From Deltaproteobacteria bacterium (GTDB taxonomy: Bacteria; Bdellovibrionota_C; UBA2361; JAGFJO01), in the NCBI GenBank assembly GCA_024102635.1, contig JAGFJO010000104.1:1-36860 (forward strand): 36,860 bases of DNA, read 5' to 3'. The notes beneath the pieces were generated by a model that saw nothing but the letters and a program-made list of their open reading frames with translations, was not told the origin of the DNA and did no database searches. Every line of letters starts with the position of its first letter. Within the stretch, counting starts at the first letter, position 1. Shown piece after piece: positions 23,366 through 30,735 of the stretch. Both the position numbers and the translations under genes were made by a program.

Positions 23366-23382
23366 CCAGCAAAGCAAAAATA

Positions 23383-23441
23383 TTCAACCGATTGGTTGAC
23401 AATTGGCCTTCGCCTGCTGTAATATTCAACTATATGGTTAA
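23383..23441 (+). promoter_or_regulatory. Two operators flanking an ArsR/AHSA1 promoter
   Basis: Two related 17-bp sites: TTCAACCGATTGGTTGA at 23383-23399 (perfect TCAACC/GGTTGA inverted repeat around GATT) and TTCAACTATATGGTTAA at 23425-23441 (less symmetric). Their centres are 42 bp apart, four helical turns. The first overlaps the -35 box TTGACA (23396-23401). The second overlaps the -10 box TAATAT (23420-23425) at one base and contains the ATG at 23434. The -35/-10 spacer is 18 bases. Predicted transcription starts at or next to the ATG. This looks like autoregulation by the ArsR protein, with occlusion of both hexamers. Confidence 0.65.
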
Positions 23442-23853
23442 ATATTCCGCGCCGCAGCTCGATGGGCTTTTTTCTGCGCTCTCCGATTCTACAAGACGAG
23501 CCATGCTACTTCAGCTTGCAAGTGGGGAATGTACAGTTTCGCAACTAGCCGAGCCTCACAATCAAACATTTGCCGGAATTTCAAAGCATCTTAAGGTCCT
23601 TGAGGAAGCGGGTCTTGTTGAAAAGGTAAAGCGGGGGAGAGAGATCTCGTGCAACGCAAACCTTCAGCCGCTCTCAGAGATCTCTGCGCTGTTAGAAGAG
23701 CTTGGAGCGCACTGGCGCGGCAGACTAGAGGCTCTAGAGGCATTTTTGGGCCATCCATCTTTAAAGGGAGAAACAGAATATGAGCGTAAACGGAAAAAAC
23801 CCAAGCGTAGTAGTAAGAAAGGTAGTGTCAGCAGAAAGAGAAAGAGTGTTTGA
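23434..23853 (+). CDS. ArsR-family winged-helix repressor
   Basis: 139 residues from the ATG at 23434, which lies at the predicted transcription start. It is a typical ArsR winged helix: LFSALSDSTRRAMLLQLASGECTVSQLAE, then the recognition helix region FAGISKHLKVLEEAGLVEKVKRGREI. The metal-sensing CxC motif of true ArsR proteins is absent; the only Cys lie in GECTV and SCNAN. So this is the metal-independent type usually paired with an AHSA1/SRPBCC protein, as here. The C-terminus is an extra very basic tail (KRKKPKRSSKKGS) encoded in the overlap with the next gene. It probably represses its own operon at the two operators. Confidence 0.9.
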   Translation: MVKYSAPQLDGLFSALSDSTRRAMLLQLASGECTVSQLAEPHNQTFAGISKHLKVLEEAGLVEKVKRGREISCNANLQPLSEISALLEELGAHWRGRLEALEAFLGHPSLKGETEYERKRKKPKRSSKKGSVSRKRKSV

Positions 23854-24250
23854 CGCCTGGACTAAGCCGGAGCTTATGCAGCAGTGGCTCTTCCCGGAAG
23901 CCGGATGCGCACGTACATCAAATGATCTCCGCGTTGGGGGAACGTATTCGCATGAGATGATCTTTAAGAAGGGCCATGAAAGTTCATGTAAAGGTGTGGA
24001 TGAGGACGGCGACCGCACGAGTTATCCGCATCACGGAGAGTATTTAGAATTGAAGCGTCCAGAACGGATAGTTTTTACGTGGAACTCTCCCGCGGTAACA
24101 AATACTAGAGTTACGGTTGACCTAAAAAGCGTCGATGGCGGAACCGAAGTTGTTATCACACATGAGCTTTTGGACAGCGAGGATCAGCGCAAAAGCCACA
24201 CGGAAGGGTGGCGCGGATGCCTCGACAACTTGGCGGCTTTCTTGGGCTGA
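23780..24250 (+). CDS. AHSA1/SRPBCC family protein
   Basis: 156 residues. The ATG at 23780 follows GGGAG about nine bases upstream. AHSA1 (START-like) fold: the family opening VRKVVSAERERVFDAWTKPE is followed by LMQQWLFPE, then the central GGTYSHEM and the C-terminal helix KSHTEGWRGCLDNLAAFL. This small hydrophobic-ligand-binding fold is often in operon with a winged-helix repressor of the ArsR kind and may bind the effector. The gene overlaps the ArsR coding region by 74 bases in another frame, which is more than usual and gives the regulator its basic tail. Substrate unknown. Confidence 0.9.
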   Translation: MSVNGKNPSVVVRKVVSAERERVFDAWTKPELMQQWLFPEAGCARTSNDLRVGGTYSHEMIFKKGHESSCKGVDEDGDRTSYPHHGEYLELKRPERIVFTWNSPAVTNTRVTVDLKSVDGGTEVVITHELLDSEDQRKSHTEGWRGCLDNLAAFLG

Positions 24251-24362
24251 ATACTCCTGTTAACCGGACTGTGCGTTTTGAAATGTTGGACTTTAGACTG
24301 CGTCCCGGATAATCTTTCCGCGATGAGCGCCTCAGGTGGCGGCGCATAATTCAGGGGTATTT

Positions 24363-25409
24363 ATGGGCACAGTTCGCGTTAATCAGCAGCAGAAGCGGAT
24401 AGAGATTCAAGCCTTTGAGGTCGGAAACGAGGTCGTTTTCAATTATTTTGAGTCCCTTCCCGCTTCAGAAAGAGAGAGCAAACTTATCAAGGCCCTCTAT
24501 ATCGGGGTTTTGGCTCTAATGGAGGACAGGCTTTCGGCATTTCTTTCGAAGACAGCCAACGAGCTCGGCACCGAGCTTGAAAGCCTTAAGATGATCTTCG
24601 ATATGAAACGCGAGCTCTTTTATAAATCTGCTGTCAAAGGCACATTGGCAGAAGATGATATCGCCGAGTTCCTTCAAGAGTACCTCTCCTCCCGAAAAAT
24701 TGAAGATAGAGTTTCCGTTACTGGGAATAAGGCCGGTGCCCTCCCTCGTAACAAAACGGGTGACATAGTATGCGACGTGAACGGGAGCGACGATATAAAG
24801 ATCTGCATTGAATGCAAGTTTGACAAGAGTATCAAGCTCGGAGATATCGAGTCCAAAGACATCTTCACCAAAAAGATGGAGAGCGCCTGGAGTCAGCTTA
24901 TTGAGGCCCAGGCCAATCGCGAGAGCAGGGTAGGAATTATAGTCTTTGATGCCTCGATAGTAGACGGCTCTATCCAGAAGTATTGTGAACATGTGGGATA
25001 CATTCCAGGTATAGGATTTATAGCGATCATCGATTCACAGAAGGGCGACTACACAAACCTTGCTATTGCATACATGTTGGCGCGCGATCTCGCCCTTAAA
25101 TGTAAAACCCCTGAGCTGGACAAAGATCTATTGGCCGCAATCATTACCCGCATAATTAAGGACACTCGGGAAATAATAGGGATAAAGAGTCTCGTTGAGG
25201 CCAACATGGAGAATTGCAAGGAGATACTGAAGCAGCTGGAAAAAGGTTTGCTTTTGATGGAGTTTAATAAGCAGTTCCTAGCTAAGTTTTTGAAAGAGGG
25301 GACGCTTACTAAAAAGGAACTTTTGGAATTCTATATGGGAGAGGGCTTACGCGATCAATTTCAGGCGGTTGCTAAAGAGATTGAAGCTCTCTCCTCGGGT
25401 AGTTTCTAG
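24363..25409 (+). CDS. Probable PD-(D/E)XK nuclease-like protein
   Basis: 348 residues from ATG 24363 (AGGGG just upstream; a GTG at 24336 is also in frame). Residues about 5-115 are helical and coiled (LSKTANELGTELESLKM). Around residue 135-155 is TGDIVCDVNGSDDIKICIECKF, whose spacing of an acidic residue, a hydrophobic strand and E-C-K fits the PD-(D/E)XK catalytic core. The strands around it (VGIIVFDASIV, IGFIAIID) support such a fold. Residues about 230-348 are helical. The family includes restriction and repair nucleases and DNA-binding DUF2130-like proteins. No methylase, partner gene or repeats accompany it, so a defence role is not supported by context. Nearest reading: an orphan nuclease-fold protein. 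Confidence 0.6.
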   Translation: MGTVRVNQQQKRIEIQAFEVGNEVVFNYFESLPASERESKLIKALYIGVLALMEDRLSAFLSKTANELGTELESLKMIFDMKRELFYKSAVKGTLAEDDIAEFLQEYLSSRKIEDRVSVTGNKAGALPRNKTGDIVCDVNGSDDIKICIECKFDKSIKLGDIESKDIFTKKMESAWSQLIEAQANRESRVGIIVFDASIVDGSIQKYCEHVGYIPGIGFIAIIDSQKGDYTNLAIAYMLARDLALKCKTPELDKDLLAAIITRIIKDTREIIGIKSLVEANMENCKEILKQLEKGLLLMEFNKQFLAKFLKEGTLTKKELLEFYMGEGLRDQFQAVAKEIEALSSGSF

Positions 25410-25563
25410 TTCGCATTTTGTGCATTATGTCGTCCCGCTTAAGGGTTTTGTGCAGGAGTACGTACTGTCCGCGCATAAAATTGATAGTAAAAACAAATCA
25501 TTAAAACTGAAAGAATACTAGTTTTAGAGAAGATCAATTTAACTCCAGAATATGACACGAGAT

Positions 25564-25571
25564 CCCGATAA
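25564..25571 (+). promoter_or_regulatory. Possible sigma-28 -10 element of flagellin
   Basis: CCCGATAA differs from the flagellar sigma-28 -10 consensus GCCGATAA in one base and lies 48 bases before the flagellin start. No TAAA-type -35 is found at the standard spacing of about 15 bases; the nearest TAAC begins five bases too far away. Weak. Confidence 0.25.
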
Positions 25572-25619
25572 ATTCGATATGGGCTAATCCGTATTGGATT
25601 AGAAACAAGGATGTAAGTT

Positions 25620-27425
25620 GTGTCGGCTGTAACGATAGGAAGTAATATATTATCGCTCAATGCGCAGCGTAGGCTCGCGGAGGGTGAGTCCAGCCTCTCT
25701 CGAATACTCGAGCGGCTGGCGAGCGGTTCGCGGATTAACCGCGCCTCGGATGATGCAGCCGGACTATCCATCTCTTCCAGCTTGGAAACCGACCGCCGAG
25801 TCTTTACGCAAGCAGTTAGAAATATAAACGACGCTATCAGCGCCGTCAGCATCGCTGACGGTGCCGTCCAGCAGCTTACGGATATCTTAGTAAGGCAGCG
25901 CGAACTTGCCACCCAAGCAGCCAATGGAACCTTTAGCCTAACTCAGCGCCAGGCTCTGCATAACGAAGCGCAGGCTTTAGTTGACGAGTACAACAGGATA
26001 GTTGAAAGCACTACATTTAACGGTAGATATCTTTTAAGTAGGGATGAGCGGGCGACTACAGTGCAGGTCGGTTATGGTACTGACGGCACTATAGCGTTTC
26101 ATACCGGAGCAGGATTAGAGAAGGCGCTCGGAACGGGAGACTATACGGCACAAGGAACTTATTCGGCGCCGGACAGCTCATCTCGAATTGCGTTCGGGGA
26201 TTTTACCGGTGACGGAATTCTGGATTTAGTGACTCTCGGTGGGGACGGAGAGGTGCGAGTAGGTAATGGAGACGGTACTTTTCAGGCAGAGACTAATATT
26301 GGTGCAATAGAATCACAGATATTCGCAATGGTCGACATCAACGGCGATGGCAAGGATGACTTGGTTACATTCAGCAATGCGGTCAGAGTCCGGTTCAGTA
26401 ATGGCGACGGGTCCTTTAGTGACCCTGTAGTATCCTCAAAAGCTTACGGTACGACTAGCCGATTTGAATTTGCTGATTTCAATAGTGATGGCTTCCTTGA
26501 TATCTTGGCGGGCTCCGGGACCAATGCCGAAGTAATGTTCGGAACCGGCAGCGGTAGCTTTACGCAAGGAGTTTCCTTTGCTGCCGCAGGGATCACTTCA
26601 AGCGGTGATATCGACGGAGATGGCAATGCAGATCTGATAAGCTCAAATGCGACTGGGGTATATGTCCGGTATGGAAGCGGTTCAGGAAGCTTTTCTTCAG
26701 CAGTAACACTCGTATCAGGGGCGAATTTTAACACAGTCGGTGTTGGAGATTACAACCAAGATGGGCGCGATGATATCGCAGTATGGCAGGGTGGAAGCGT
26801 ACATACGTATACGAATGAAGGAGGGAGCAATTTTTCGCTCTCTCAATCATTCGCTATTGGAGTACCGCTCGGGATACACATTGAGGATGCCAATAATGAC
26901 GGGAAAGCAGATCTGATAATTGATGCCGGGAATACCCACATACGGTTCGGGGATGGCGAGGGCAATTTCACACCTACGGCAAACACAGTAGCCGGAGGAG
27001 GAAATGGAGTTTTGGCTGACCTTAACAACGACGGAGTCTCCGATATAGGATTCGCATCGTTCTCAGATTTCGAGGTCTACATTTATATGGCTGAAACGAT
27101 ACAGGTTACCGGCCTATCTGACCTCAACCTAAATACGCGGGCGCATGCCCTTGCCTCAATTGAGATTATAGATAAGGCCTTAAATCGGGTGGCAGCTGAA
27201 CGGGGGAACTTAGGTTCAAGTGAGAGCCGATTCTTAGCCGCTCGTAACACGCTGGAAGCCATGATAACTAATGTTGCAGCGGCGAGAAGCAGAATCAACG
27301 ATATTGATGTGGCCGCCGAATCAGCGCAGCTTGTACGGACTCAGATTTTGCAGCAGGTCTCAAGTGCGGTTCTGAGACAAGCCAACCTCCAGCCGGATCT
27401 TGTACTTCAGCTCCTCGCGCCCTAG
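25620..27425 (+). CDS. Flagellin with an inserted seven-repeat FG-GAP beta-propeller
   Basis: 601 residues, starting GTG with AAGGA eight bases upstream. The N-terminus is a normal flagellin D0/D1 (about residues 1-150): IGSNILSLNAQRRLAEGESS, LASGSRINRASDDAAGLSIS and TTFNGRYLLS. The C-terminus (about 495-601) is normal too: ASIEIIDKALNRVAAERGNL, then SRINDIDVAAESA and ILQQVSSAVLRQANLQP. Between them, residues about 165-490 are FG-GAP/VCBS repeats with calcium loops at about residues 194, 239, 286, 330, 377, 423 and 467 (DFTGDGILD, DINGDGKDD, DFNSDGFLD, DIDGDGNAD, DYNQDGRDD, DANNDGKAD, DLNNDGVSD). Seven evenly spaced loops fit one seven-bladed propeller as the outer D2/D3 domain. The frame is continuous, with no sign of a junction. 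A calcium-stabilised, adhesive or ligand-binding filament surface is inference. Confidence 0.95.
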   Translation: MSAVTIGSNILSLNAQRRLAEGESSLSRILERLASGSRINRASDDAAGLSISSSLETDRRVFTQAVRNINDAISAVSIADGAVQQLTDILVRQRELATQAANGTFSLTQRQALHNEAQALVDEYNRIVESTTFNGRYLLSRDERATTVQVGYGTDGTIAFHTGAGLEKALGTGDYTAQGTYSAPDSSSRIAFGDFTGDGILDLVTLGGDGEVRVGNGDGTFQAETNIGAIESQIFAMVDINGDGKDDLVTFSNAVRVRFSNGDGSFSDPVVSSKAYGTTSRFEFADFNSDGFLDILAGSGTNAEVMFGTGSGSFTQGVSFAAAGITSSGDIDGDGNADLISSNATGVYVRYGSGSGSFSSAVTLVSGANFNTVGVGDYNQDGRDDIAVWQGGSVHTYTNEGGSNFSLSQSFAIGVPLGIHIEDANNDGKADLIIDAGNTHIRFGDGEGNFTPTANTVAGGGNGVLADLNNDGVSDIGFASFSDFEVYIYMAETIQVTGLSDLNLNTRAHALASIEIIDKALNRVAAERGNLGSSESRFLAARNTLEAMITNVAAARSRINDIDVAAESAQLVRTQILQQVSSAVLRQANLQPDLVLQLLAP

Positions 27426-27437
27426 TAGCCCCTCCCA

Positions 27438-27456
27438 TGCTCAAGTAATTTGAGCA
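27438..27456. repeat. 7-bp hairpin after flagellin
   Basis: TGCTCAA (27438-27444) pairs with TTGAGCA (27450-27456) around GTAAT. It falls in the short gap between the flagellin stop and the next ATG. With no T-run it is at best a weak terminator or processing site, and may set different levels for the two genes. Confidence 0.35.
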
Positions 27457-27468
27457 ATAATCACTTAT

Positions 27469-28455
27469 ATGAAAAGAACCATGCGAGCTGCTTACTTTAT
27501 GTTCTCCAACTTTAGCCATTTTGGAGACCTCTGGCCATACTATCAGCATTTTGGCGGGTTGGTGCATACTACCTCAAAGAGCTTGGCGCAGTTTTTAAAG
27601 GAGAAATACCCATCAGTTGCAGTTACCTTGGACCTGGCCGAGCTTAGAAGGTTCGCACCGGACGTGATGCTCTATGCCTCGATGCAGATTGTAGAAGGGC
27701 CCTGGAAACATGTGCAGGTGTTCCACGGCGCTTCGGACAAGCCGTTTTATTTCGAACACAGATACGAGATGGAGAGATACGACCTCTGCCTATGTTATGG
27801 GCAAAGAGAGATCGATAAGTTTAATAAGGCCGGTTTCCGCATTAATGCGGTCCCGGCCGGATGCGCTAGGCTTGATATGCCCACAGCGCCGCTCCCTCCG
27901 CTTTTTAAGAATCAGAGGCCGGTGATTCTTTATGCTTCCAGCTTCGGGCGGCATTCCAGCGTAGAGCGCTTTATGGCAGCCGTCTACGAGTTAAGCGATA
28001 AAAAATTTAACGTATTGGTAAAACCTCATCCTGCCAGCGCGGCTGAGGGAGGCGCAGCATACGATCTAATAAAGAGATTTGCCGACCGGCAGGGTGAGTC
28101 ATTCAAGATGGTGCAGAGCGACAACATAGTCCCGCTTATTAAAGTGTGCGACCTGATGCTCGGCGATATAGGAGGCTCAGCCTATGAAGCGGCATACTTT
28201 GATAAGCCGGTTTTGGCTTTAAATCCCGACCCGGCCAAGTACGCACTGAACGAGGAGATACTATCTGAAACGTATCTTTGGAATTTCATCGATGTAGTAA
28301 ACGAAGCTGAGGAGCTAGCCGGCTTTGTTCAGGATACAATCGAGCAAGATCCAAGGGGGACCTCTAGACGTGAGATCGCAGCATACTCCTACTACAAGCA
28401 TCCAGAGCTGAACGCATTGCAGGTTGGGATTAAGGCTATTGAGTCGATTCTTTGA
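27469..28455 (+). CDS. CDP-glycerol glycerophosphotransferase-like (TagB/TagF-type) protein
   Basis: 328 residues. It reads like the GT-B-type CDP-alcohol phosphotransferases: VQVFHGASDKPFYFEHRY resembles their H-G-x-x-x-K block, VILYASSFGRHSSVERF their Y-x-P-T-W/F region, NVLVKPHPAS the family KxHP block, and VCDLMLGDIGGSAYEAAYFDKPVLAL the family D-x-x-x-S-D-x-S-S segment with changed residues. The family transfers glycerol phosphate (or other alcohol phosphates) from CDP-activated donors to acceptors. A weak ribosome site leaves the start between 27469 and 27481. It follows the flagellin by 43 bases, so the acceptor could be flagellin or surface glycan. It overlaps the convergent nucleotidyltransferase by 20 bases. 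Confidence 0.75.
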   Translation: MKRTMRAAYFMFSNFSHFGDLWPYYQHFGGLVHTTSKSLAQFLKEKYPSVAVTLDLAELRRFAPDVMLYASMQIVEGPWKHVQVFHGASDKPFYFEHRYEMERYDLCLCYGQREIDKFNKAGFRINAVPAGCARLDMPTAPLPPLFKNQRPVILYASSFGRHSSVERFMAAVYELSDKKFNVLVKPHPASAAEGGAAYDLIKRFADRQGESFKMVQSDNIVPLIKVCDLMLGDIGGSAYEAAYFDKPVLALNPDPAKYALNEEILSETYLWNFIDVVNEAEELAGFVQDTIEQDPRGTSRREIAAYSYYKHPELNALQVGIKAIESIL

Positions 28456-29179
28456 GCATAAGACGCGGCGCAATCTCTTTAATTGCGACGTCGTAATCTT
28501 CTGGAGTGTCTATCTCCATCACCGGAAGATCAGAGGAGTCTGCCGCAAACATCTCCCCCTGTTCGAGGTAGCGGTCGAAGCTTGCCTCATAGAAGGCGTT
28601 AGAGTATGAGCTGTCCGCCGAAAGCTCATTTAAGCGATCGATGAAAAGCGGCAGCTTATCCTTAAAAAAAGTAACCCCTACCGCTTCGCCCTGAGCTTTC
28701 TCAGGAGAGATCTCTTTTCCTATCTTTGTAACCTTCTCGCCCGAAATTGTAACCTTCATCTCTTCAAGTCCGCACGATTTTCCCTGATATGCTATGCCGG
28801 ACCTACCGAGTCCCAAGATTCTTTCGATCAGGCGGTAATCGAAAATGAGATCGCAGTTTACTATCATAAATGGAGAAGAGAGGTGCTCACCGGCAAGACT
28901 TAGGGAGTATAGATTGTTCTTAGTTTCGTATTCAGGATTACTGATGAATTGGACAGCGCACTTCAAAGGATAGTTAGAGAGGCAACTATAAATCTCGCCC
29001 TCCTTGTAACCGGTTATAATCGCGGTCTCTGATACTCCAGCCGCCCAAAGAGACTCAAGCTGGTGTACTATAAGAGGCTTCCCTGCGATGGGGAGAAGGG
29101 CTTTCGGCGTACTTGTCACCGGCCTCATCCTCCTGCTCATTCCGGCAGCCATAATGATTGCTATTGGCTGTTTGTTCAT
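28436..29179 (-). CDS. LicC-like sugar/choline-phosphate nucleotidyltransferase
   Basis: 247 residues from the ATG at 29179 (a TTG at 29185 is in frame). The nucleotidyltransferase signature is complete: IIMAAGMSRRMRPVTSTPKALLPIAGKPLI, where GxxxRxxxxTxxxPKxLxxxxGKP is the family nucleotide-binding loop. Further on, NPEYETKNNLYSL matches the NPxYxxTNNxxSL block typical of LicC-type choline-phosphate cytidylyltransferases, and VNCDLIFD and VMEIDTPEDYD give the metal Asp and the end motif. Expected reaction: CTP (or another NTP) plus an alcohol or sugar phosphate to the activated donor. It is convergent to the phosphotransferase gene, and the two could supply and use the same CDP-alcohol. The real substrate is not told by sequence. 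Confidence 0.85.
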   Translation of the reverse strand: MNKQPIAIIMAAGMSRRMRPVTSTPKALLPIAGKPLIVHQLESLWAAGVSETAIITGYKEGEIYSCLSNYPLKCAVQFISNPEYETKNNLYSLSLAGEHLSSPFMIVNCDLIFDYRLIERILGLGRSGIAYQGKSCGLEEMKVTISGEKVTKIGKEISPEKAQGEAVGVTFFKDKLPLFIDRLNELSADSSYSNAFYEASFDRYLEQGEMFAADSSDLPVMEIDTPEDYDVAIKEIAPRLMLKESTQ

Positions 29180-29226
29180 ACTCAAGACCTAACGAAGCGG
29201 TAATACTGCCTTCACATCCAATATAA

Positions 29227-29253
29227 CTGAGGTGATGTAAAATTTCACCTTAG
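29227..29253. promoter_or_regulatory. Inverted repeat in divergent promoter region
   Basis: CTGAGGTGA (29227-29235) and TCACCTTAG (29245-29253) are inverted with one G-T mismatch around a 9-base AT-rich centre. It lies about 50 bases upstream of the nucleotidyltransferase start and about 140 bases upstream of the methyltransferase start. An operator is the simplest reading. Confidence 0.35.
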
Positions 29254-29389
29254 CCTCGCCCATAATTTTCCTTCAGTTTGTGAGGGCAGTTCTGTGCGTC
29301 CATAAATTTGTCCTCATATTTCATTAATCGTTGAATTATTAATTGGAGTGATCTAAGAACTGACACTGCCGCTCATAGGAGGCCACCTT

Positions 29390-30448
29390 ATGGAACAACA
29401 ATTAAACCCCGACAAACTAAATGAACTACTTTTTAAAGTTGTAGGAGATCTTGGAGCCGCTTTCAGTACCTCGCTAGTGATAATAGGAGACAAACTTGGG
29501 CTCTACAGCGCGCTAGCAAAGAGCCCGAGCACTCCAGCCGAGCTGGCAAAAGCGGCTGGTGTTAATGCGCGCTATGCCGAAGAGTGGCTAAATCAGCAGG
29601 CCGCTTCGGGATATGTGAGCTATGACAAAGATAAGAAGAAGTATTACATGACACCAGAACAGGCGGCGGCGTTCGCGGATTCATCAAGTCCCGCTTATAT
29701 GCCGGGAGCATTTGAGGTAGCGGCAGCAACGGTACATGCCGAGCCAAAAATAGCCGAGAAGTTCCGCAGCGGAGAGGGACTCCCTTGGAAGGAGCATCAT
29801 AACTGTCTTTTTAATGGAACAGAAAAATTCTTTCGCGCCAACTATGTCGGAAATCTGGTCGGTGGATGGTTGCCTGCCTTAGAAGGTGTTACGGAGAAGT
29901 TAACACGCGGGGCGCGTGTGGCGGATATCGGCTGCGGTCATGGAGCTTCAACAATATTGATGGCGGAAGCTTTTCCAGAGTCGGATTTTACGGGATTTGA
30001 TTATCACGAGCAGTCCATTACAACAGCTAATAATAGAGCCCGCGAAAGGGGACTTTCCGAGCGCCTTGCCTTTGAGGTGGCGGATGCTACCTCATTTCCT
30101 GGCGGGGACTATGACCTAATAGCTCACTTTGATTGTTTCCATGATCTTGGAGATCCTTTCGGCGCTGCGAAGCGGGTAAAGGAGACGCTCGCTAAGGACG
30201 GCACATGGATGATTGTTGAACCGTTTGCAAACGATAACGCGGAAGATAACCACAACCCGGTGGGCCGGGTCTTCTACGGGGCATCTACTTCTATCTGCGT
30301 TCCCTGTTCATTGGCGCTGAACGGTCCCGCGCTCGGGGCGCAGGCCGGAGAACAGAAGCTTTCTCAGGTAATTAGGGAGGCCGGGTTTACCAGGATCCGC
30401 AGAGCTGCTGAGACCCCATTCAACATAGTCCTCGAGGTTAAACACTAA
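29390..30448 (+). CDS. SAM-dependent methyltransferase with N-terminal winged helix
   Basis: 352 residues. AGGAGG lies eight bases before the ATG. Residues about 25-95 are a dimerisation/winged-helix domain (LGLYSALAKSPSTPAELAKA, ARYAEEWLNQQAASGYV), as in the O-methyltransferase family and Rv2258c-like proteins. Residues about 160-350 are the Rossmann core: VADIGCGHGASTILMAEA as motif I, FTGFDYHEQSI as motif II, FEVADATSFPGGDYDLIAHF and HDLGDP as motif III. HDL and the C-terminal VIREAGFTRIRRA are typical. It transfers a methyl group from S-adenosylmethionine to a small molecule; the substrate is unknown. It is separated from the tautomerase gene by 287 bases. Confidence 0.9.
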   Translation: MEQQLNPDKLNELLFKVVGDLGAAFSTSLVIIGDKLGLYSALAKSPSTPAELAKAAGVNARYAEEWLNQQAASGYVSYDKDKKKYYMTPEQAAAFADSSSPAYMPGAFEVAAATVHAEPKIAEKFRSGEGLPWKEHHNCLFNGTEKFFRANYVGNLVGGWLPALEGVTEKLTRGARVADIGCGHGASTILMAEAFPESDFTGFDYHEQSITTANNRARERGLSERLAFEVADATSFPGGDYDLIAHFDCFHDLGDPFGAAKRVKETLAKDGTWMIVEPFANDNAEDNHNPVGRVFYGASTSICVPCSLALNGPALGAQAGEQKLSQVIREAGFTRIRRAAETPFNIVLEVKH

Positions 30449-30735
30449 GTTGTAGTGTGTGCGAACACACGGACGTGCTTTCCGCTCGGTGGAAGTGAGG
30501 AAGCTCTTACCCCCTCACCCAATATAATAGGGGTGCCGGTAAGTGCCTCTAAGTCGCGCCTATAAATACCGCATTGAAGTCTTTCATGACAGAAGCCATC
30601 TGCGGCGTTCACCGTCATACAGCGCATGAATTAATTTATTAACTACTTTTAAAAACGCCGCAAGAATGGAATCGGTTTACACGAGGGATGTGCCCTATGT
30701 TGTGAAAATCGGGTTAATGGGCAACTATAGCGGCC
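30449..30735. other. Intergenic region with several small hairpins
   Basis: Just below 300 bases. The first part is hairpin-rich: 30455-30460 with 30465-30470 (GTGTGT/ACACAC around a GCGA tetraloop), a TTTCC/GGAAG pair next, then a GTGAGG/CCTCAC pair. They could be a terminator region for the methyltransferase or a structured leader, but no T-run follows. A 60-codon minus-strand frame (30445-30627) overlaps it and looks spurious or a remnant. No promoter can be assigned with confidence. Confidence 0.3.

Noticed and set aside
24363..25409. A defence island around the nuclease-like gene
   Set aside because: No methylase, toxin, helicase or mobile element lies nearby, only ordinary single genes, so the context gives no support.
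25620..27425. Flagellin-propeller as an assembly chimera
   Set aside because: Both flagellin ends and the seven repeats are in one uninterrupted frame with regular spacing and no junction repeat, and the C-terminal half completes the N-terminal half.
30445..30627. 60-codon minus-strand frame after the methyltransferase
   Set aside because: It overlaps the methyltransferase end, lies over hairpins and has no recognisable motif or ribosome site; at best a remnant.
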